From the NCBI GenBank assembly GCA_910588685.1, contig CAJUPX010000008.1:1-64000 (forward strand): 64,000 bases of DNA, in the 5' to 3' direction. The notes under the pieces were generated by a model. That model was not told the origin of the DNA and did no database searches. It was given only the letters and a program-made list of their open reading frames with translations. The translations under genes and the position numbers were made by a program. The DNA comes from an uncultured Christensenellaceae bacterium (GTDB lineage Bacteria > Bacillota > Clostridia > Christensenellales > Borkfalkiaceae). Below are positions 59,537 to 64,000 of this stretch, one piece after another (the stretch's first letter is position 1; every line of letters begins with the position of its first letter).

Positions 59537-61011
59537 TGAAAAAGAAAATATTATGCGTTATTCTTGTTGTTCTTTGCGCTATTCTCGGCTTTTCGGGCTG
59601 CGGATTAGGCTCGTACGTAGACAATGCCGGGGATAAAAATTCCTCAAACGGCAGCACGGGCGGCGATAAGCCCGATAACCCGGGCGGCGACCCGGAGCAG
59701 ACTAATCATAATTACACGGCTTACGTATTTCTCAACAACGCTCCGTACAATCCGGGCAACGACACCGTTACCGTGGTTTGGAGGAACGATTACGAAATTG
59801 TAAGACGCGAGCTGCGTTCGGACGGCAGCGCCGACGCTGGCGAGCTTGACGGGGATTATAATGTGTATCTCGAGGGATTGCCCTCTAAATATACCTACAA
59901 TCCCAACGAGAACAACGCCGTCGGTTTTGTGGATATTACCGATACCAACGACAATCCTTACGCGGGGCGCAGGGTGGATATAAACCTGAGAACGGTAAAG
60001 GAGCCTGAAAGGGGTACCGGAGAGGGACTCTATCTCGACGGCGGCTGCTATTACGTGCGCTACGACGGCACGTACCGAGCGGTTATTAACGGCGCGAACA
60101 AGTGCAAGTATTACGAATACACGCCTACGGCGGAAGGGTACTACTCTATAGTATCCTGGGTAAGCGTATACGACGACGAAGTAAATCCTCTTATAGATAT
60201 TTACCAGGGTACTACCGGCTGGAAAAATTTCAGCCGCACGATAGACGCGGGCGGGGCTTCGCTTACGGGCGGTTTTACAAAAAATTTCCGGTATGAGGTA
60301 AGGATAGATAAGAGCGAAGTGGGTAACGCATTCACGTTTGCCGTCCGAGCCGATTCAAAGCAGGGGGAATACCCTGTATACGTGGATTTTGCCATAACGT
60401 ACGAGGGAGATTATATAGGTTCGAACTCAGATATAAGGGTGCAGGTTGCAAAACAGGCGAAGTTTAAAGCTCGCGAGCCTTACGTGAACGAGCATTTTGA
60501 ATTCGCCGACGTTGGAACAAAGATATTCGACAGTACTAAATACCGCTATAATCCCGATACCGGCAGATACCATTATTACAGCCTTGAATTATTCCCCGAC
60601 GGCTATAAAGACGGCGCGCTGACGTACGAAGCGGGTTACGGTCCGGTGTTGCTGTGTGCGATTACTCCGCAGATTCCGTCGTTCCTCATAACAACGCTTT
60701 ACAATGCGAACGTTGTAGGGACTAACAGCAGTAACTGGCTTATGCTCTATAATATGTGGATAGAGGAAGAGGGCAAGTATGCCGTGTTGAACTATACTGA
60801 CTTTATCAGGAAAGATTATTACAGAGTTTGCAACAGTCAGGGGTATTGCTACGTAACGCCCGAGCTTGTGCAGTTCCTGCAGAAGTTTGCCGAAAACCAT
60901 TCGCTTTACACTGACGGCGTGGGACCTGGAGAAAATACCCCCGAAGACCTCGGGTACATTTCTGACCAGGACGGCTTGTGGCTGTTTGCCTGCGGATTCT
61001 ACACCGCGTGA
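59536..61011 (+). CDS. Lipoprotein of the MoxR/VWA operon, unknown
   Basis: The 491-residue protein has a lipoprotein signal ending LGFSGC (Cys22) and a Gly/Asn/Asp/Pro-rich spacer (residues about 32-56). A transthyretin-like or Cna-B-like domain follows (YTAYVFLNNAPYNPGNDTVTVVWRNDYEIVRRELRSDGSADAGELDGDYNVYLEGLPSKYTYNPNENN), then a large beta-rich region I do not recognise. Its ATG overlaps the stop of the VWA gene (TAATG), so it is made together with the VWA protein. It is a likely client or outer component of the MoxR/VWA machine. Confidence 0.78.
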   Translation: MKKKILCVILVVLCAILGFSGCGLGSYVDNAGDKNSSNGSTGGDKPDNPGGDPEQTNHNYTAYVFLNNAPYNPGNDTVTVVWRNDYEIVRRELRSDGSADAGELDGDYNVYLEGLPSKYTYNPNENNAVGFVDITDTNDNPYAGRRVDINLRTVKEPERGTGEGLYLDGGCYYVRYDGTYRAVINGANKCKYYEYTPTAEGYYSIVSWVSVYDDEVNPLIDIYQGTTGWKNFSRTIDAGGASLTGGFTKNFRYEVRIDKSEVGNAFTFAVRADSKQGEYPVYVDFAITYEGDYIGSNSDIRVQVAKQAKFKAREPYVNEHFEFADVGTKIFDSTKYRYNPDTGRYHYYSLELFPDGYKDGALTYEAGYGPVLLCAITPQIPSFLITTLYNANVVGTNSSNWLMLYNMWIEEEGKYAVLNYTDFIRKDYYRVCNSQGYCYVTPELVQFLQKFAENHSLYTDGVGPGENTPEDLGYISDQDGLWLFACGFYTA

Positions 61012-61033
61012 TATTAATTTAACTAACAATTCG

Positions 61034-61058
61034 GGTGCGGGAGCATAAATCCCGCGCC
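61034..61058 (+). promoter_or_regulatory. Intergenic hairpin before the last lipoprotein
   Basis: GGTGCGGGA (61034-61042) pairs with TCCCGCGCC (61050-61058), one G-T pair, loop GCATAAA. No T run follows and a GAGGT ribosome site comes right after. It may protect the mRNA end or tune translation rather than terminate. Confidence 0.6.
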
Positions 61059-61072
61059 GGACGAGGTAAAAA

Positions 61073-63397
61073 ATGAAAAAAACTATTCGTAATTTAAGCG
61101 TAATACTTGTAATTTTAGCGGCGTTTGTTTTTAACGCGTTTGCATTTACCGCCTGTTCCGGCAATAAAGTAGAACGGCTTAAAGTGGAGAACGCAAAAAC
61201 GACCTTTGTTACGGGCGATGAATTCGACCTGGGCAGTTATAAGGTATATGCCGTTTACACTAACGGCGAGGAAATAGACGTTACCGCGGAAGCTTCTATT
61301 AAGAAAGAAAACGGTTTTGATATGAACGTTGAGGGCAGTTATCAGATAACCTTTTCGTACGGCGGCAAAAAAGAAGTTGTGGAAATTTACGTAAATAACG
61401 TGGAACCTATACTTATCAGGCTTGCTGTTAATACCGACGCGGTTAAAACCACTTATGAGCTCGGCGAAGAGATATCCTTTGACGGACTTAAAGTAATAAG
61501 CACCTATCAGAACGCGCAGGGCAAAAATTACGAATTAGAAACGGACGTTTTAAAGGAGTTTACTCTTAAAATAACCGACCCCGCCGGCGCGGTTGTAAAC
61601 GACGATTATTTTTCTATGCTCGGTGCTTATACTGTTTCCGTATCCAAGAGCGGAGTTGAAGCAAGCTTTACGGTAAACGTAGAGGGCGTAAACATATCCA
61701 CCGTGCAGGGTGCGATAGCCGCCGGCAGAGCTTTCAAATCGGAGGTTAAAAACGGAGACCAGACCTGGAGCGGCAAATCAAAGGTGGGTTCTACCCACAT
61801 TAATGCGAGCTATGATTATGAATTCGGCAATAAATACGCAAATATAAAAGCCGACAACCATAGCGGATTAAAAGAAGAGTTTTTCTACGGCGTTGACGAC
61901 CTCGGCGCATTTGCCGTACGCTATGAAAACGGAGATCCTGCCGTTTTAGGTCAGGTAAACAGCGAGATGATAAACGGTGCGCCTGTTTTTCTCTGGTATA
62001 ACAGGAGAACGGAGTACGGCGTTGAAGCCGCGCTCGCTCACCTTTATAACGAAGCGCGTAAATGCACAAACAAAGATCTTGACGAAGGGCTTGATGAAAT
62101 CACCAGATCGTACTGGTTTTCGTTCAGCGGACTTGTAGCGGGTACGAGCGCTCCCGACTACTATGAAACGGACGTGCTTTTTGAACTTGACGACAATTAT
62201 ATTGTTAAAAAATTTGAAGTTACCCAGAATTTTTACGAGAATAATTCGGCGTGGGCGGAGGGTATACCTACGTTTATAACCGACGAGAACGGTATAACCA
62301 GACCCAACGGCGAGCCTACTTACGTTACAACGTATTCGTCTAATCAATTTGCCGGCGAAAGAACGGCGGAAAATCCGTACACCCGCGATTCTCTTAATAT
62401 TTCCGACTATATAATTACAAAGGACGGAGAAGAGATAAAAGACGGCGACGTAATAAAGTGTGACGTAACCGACGGATATATAGAGCTTGTATTAAGCGAT
62501 ATTCAACCTGTAATTGCAGGCTTTGTATCCGACCCGCTTAAAATTAAGTACGACAACGGTTACAATAATTTCCAGGACGGTTTGTCTGGTATTTTCAATT
62601 ACGATTTGTTCAATTTACAGTTCAGCTCGGTGTATAATTCCAACACTAAAAAGACAACCAGCAAAATAAAAATAACTTTAAAAAACGGCGGTAAATTCAA
62701 GATAGTATTAAAAACCGAAAAAACGCTGAAAACTCTGATGTTCGACGTTACCGGTTTACCTCCCGCAACAATGTCTGCTAAGATATACAACGCAAACACC
62801 CAGATGTTCTACGATAACAATAAAAAGACTATATCAATGACGGGGGCGGTTGTATTTTACGGAGCGGTAGACAAGTATAAAAACGGCGCGCAGACGGCAA
62901 CGGTAGTTTCGGATAACGCGGAATTTGCAAAAATAGAAAAAACAGAGATAAACGGCGAGGAATGCTTTAAGTTTACCGCAACGCAAAACGGCGTGTACAC
63001 CGTTGAAACTGTTTCCGACGTTGCTCCTGCCGTTAAATGCGTGTTTACCTTTACGGTCAGCGATATGCCGGATTTCGAGAGCGTTTTAACGGGCACTTAT
63101 AAAACCGAGCCCGTAAACGATACGGATTTGAGCGTGTATACCGTAGTCTTTACGCAGGAAAGTGCGGGCGACAGCGTAAGCGGAAGCGTAACTGTAACGA
63201 GAACGCCTACTGCCGGAAGCGGCAGCGCGCAAACGGAAACGCTGAGCTTTACCGTTGATTTTGACAATATAAAGGTTAAGCTCACCCACGTATCGGGTAC
63301 TGCTATCGGCGCGGATTTGGTTTTCAGCGACGACGGCGAACTGATGCTGGAGGACAGATACGGTAAAGCTTATAAATTGAACGTTTTTAATAACTGA
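61073..63397 (+). CDS. Lipoprotein with bacterial Ig-like domains
   Basis: The 774-residue protein has a lipoprotein signal (FAFTAC, Cys28). Two bacterial Ig-like domains follow (VENAKTTFVTGDEFDLGSYKVYAVYTNGEEIDVTAEASIKKENGFDMNVEGSYQITFSYGGKKEVVEIYV and the related stretch after VNTDAVKTTYELGEEISFDGLKVISTYQNAQG). A unique central domain and a last beta-rich domain resembling the repeats of the giant lipoprotein (LTGTYKTEPVNDTDLSVYTVVFTQE) complete it. It ends the operon before a terminator. It is probably a surface-exposed partner of the preceding lipoprotein. Confidence 0.82.
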   Translation: MKKTIRNLSVILVILAAFVFNAFAFTACSGNKVERLKVENAKTTFVTGDEFDLGSYKVYAVYTNGEEIDVTAEASIKKENGFDMNVEGSYQITFSYGGKKEVVEIYVNNVEPILIRLAVNTDAVKTTYELGEEISFDGLKVISTYQNAQGKNYELETDVLKEFTLKITDPAGAVVNDDYFSMLGAYTVSVSKSGVEASFTVNVEGVNISTVQGAIAAGRAFKSEVKNGDQTWSGKSKVGSTHINASYDYEFGNKYANIKADNHSGLKEEFFYGVDDLGAFAVRYENGDPAVLGQVNSEMINGAPVFLWYNRRTEYGVEAALAHLYNEARKCTNKDLDEGLDEITRSYWFSFSGLVAGTSAPDYYETDVLFELDDNYIVKKFEVTQNFYENNSAWAEGIPTFITDENGITRPNGEPTYVTTYSSNQFAGERTAENPYTRDSLNISDYIITKDGEEIKDGDVIKCDVTDGYIELVLSDIQPVIAGFVSDPLKIKYDNGYNNFQDGLSGIFNYDLFNLQFSSVYNSNTKKTTSKIKITLKNGGKFKIVLKTEKTLKTLMFDVTGLPPATMSAKIYNANTQMFYDNNKKTISMTGAVVFYGAVDKYKNGAQTATVVSDNAEFAKIEKTEINGEECFKFTATQNGVYTVETVSDVAPAVKCVFTFTVSDMPDFESVLTGTYKTEPVNDTDLSVYTVVFTQESAGDSVSGSVTVTRTPTAGSGSAQTETLSFTVDFDNIKVKLTHVSGTAIGADLVFSDDGELMLEDRYGKAYKLNVFNN

Positions 63398-63426
63398 TTT
63401 TGCAGTTAATAAATCAGAATTATCAA

Positions 63427-63463
63427 AAATAAAGCCCTGTCGCTCGACAGAGCTTTATTTTTT
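63427..63463 (+). terminator. Terminator of the MoxR/VWA operon
   Basis: AAATAAAGC (63427-63435) pairs with GCTTTATTT (63452-63460), with inner CTGTC/GACAG pairing, followed by TTT. Confidence 0.88.
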
Positions 63464-63488
63464 ATGTCAAATAAAAACAAATACGGGC

Positions 63489-63517
63489 GTATAACAATAA
63501 ATTACTTTCACATACTT
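63489..63517 (+). promoter_or_regulatory. Possible sigma-G-type promoter of spoVT
   Basis: GTATA (63489-63493), 17 bases, CATACTT (63511-63517). This matches the forespore sigma-G pattern (GYATR and CATNNTA) with one mismatch. spoVT of Bacillus is a sigma-G gene. No good sigma-A promoter is visible here. Confidence 0.4.
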
Positions 63518-63552
63518 TTTTTACGGCATTATTTGCCTCTAATAGGAGTTTT

Positions 63553-64000
63553 ATGAAAGCAACAGGAATTGTAAGAAGAATAGACGAATTGGGAAGAGTG
63601 GTAATTCCCAAAGAAATAAGGAGCACTCTACGCCTTAAATCGGGCGACCCGTTGGAAATATTTACCGATCACGACGAACTTATGCTCAAAAAATACTCGC
63701 CGATAGCTTCGCTGGATAAATTTTCGGAGGGAACGGCTAAGTCGCTTTCCGACCTGTCGGGTCATATAGCGGTAATCTGCGACACGGACGAGGTATTGCA
63801 CGCTTCGGGGCGCGGTCAGCGCGAATTTGACGGAAAAAGCGTTTCCGAAAAAATGGACAGGATAATGCGCGACAGAAAGAGTTATATCGCAAACCTTTCG
63901 GAGGGCGGCGACATAGTTCCTATCTGCGAGGGTCAGACGGAAGTTACGGCGCAGATAATAGTGCCTATAGTTTGCAACGGCGACTGCCTCGGCGCGGTAG
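63553..64000 (+). CDS. spoVT: Stage V sporulation protein T (3' end cut by window)
   Basis: The open frame runs off the window after 149 codons. The N-terminal AbrB-type DNA-binding domain is exact in style: MKATGIVRRIDELGRVVIPKEIRSTLRLKSGDPLEIF. A GAF-like region follows with SLSDLSGHIAVICDTDEVLHASG and PICEGQTEVTAQIIVPIVCNGDCLGAV. SpoVT controls forespore gene expression in endospore formers. The expected full length is about 180 residues, so roughly 30 are missing. TAGGAG precedes the ATG by 4 bases. Confidence 0.93.
   Translation, partial: MKATGIVRRIDELGRVVIPKEIRSTLRLKSGDPLEIFTDHDELMLKKYSPIASLDKFSEGTAKSLSDLSGHIAVICDTDEVLHASGRGQREFDGKSVSEKMDRIMRDRKSYIANLSEGGDIVPICEGQTEVTAQIIVPIVCNGDCLGAV

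Noticed and set aside
1..64000. CRISPR arrays, tRNA and rRNA genes
   Set aside because: Scanning by eye found no regularly spaced repeats, no cloverleaf with a TTCRA arm and no rRNA-like stretches. A tRNA scan would be the decisive test.

Overview
The window looks like chromosome from an uncultured, probably gut-associated, low-to-mid GC Firmicute (Clostridia-like). Supporting signs are sigma-A promoters with TTGACA/TATAAT spaced 17 bp, strong GGAGG ribosome sites, a SpoVT sporulation regulator at the right edge, DUF1893, DUF421/YetF and DUF4363 proteins, many lipoproteins, and surface proteins with InlB-like repeats and Cys-x-x-Cys modules. Placement near Christensenellales-type lineages is only an impression. 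Standard stop codons are used: TAG closes several well-conserved genes.

Layout. 1-2822 (minus): a response regulator, histidine kinase, ABC ATPase and FtsX permease module, the permease cut by the window edge. 2951-9357: DUF1893, then a signalling island with a PAS/hybrid histidine kinase (broken by a one-base frameshift), a REC/HD-GYP/GGDEF c-di-GMP enzyme, an HPt protein and two unknown small or membrane proteins. 9463-13718: DegV, a TetR/ABC/FtsX operon and a WYL regulator with a clear palindromic operator. 14108-16669 (minus): an SsuABC/ThiXYZ-like importer. 16778-21276: valS, a membrane-anchored metallo-beta-lactamase-fold protein and a lipoprotein. 21316-22361 (minus): DUF4363 and YetF.

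22377-26185 is an insertion. It has 15-bp direct repeats at both borders, TGTT...AACA termini, a truncated phage-type protein, an unknown membrane protein and an IS481/IS3-like transposase. It separates yetF from folC and seems to have supplied a new -35 box to the folate operon.

26226-41227 is housekeeping: folC-folE-folP-folBK, ppx, maf, an MreB-like gene, lepA, a one-domain MGMT, hemW, guaB and guaA. Two copies of a 120-nt structured intergenic repeat lie after lepA and after guaB. 41265-46798: an XRE repressor with a divergent small gene sharing two operators, a large hybrid histidine kinase, a leucine-rich surface lipoprotein and a TtcA-like PP-loop protein.

47318-63397 is a cell-envelope region. 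It has a 1340-residue lipoprotein whose last domain is cut off by an in-frame TAG, then a seven-gene run: membrane protein, MoxR ATPase, DUF58, two VWA membrane proteins and two lipoproteins. This run is the best candidate for an undescribed system: an AAA+/VWA machine apparently dedicated to surface lipoproteins. The window ends inside spoVT.
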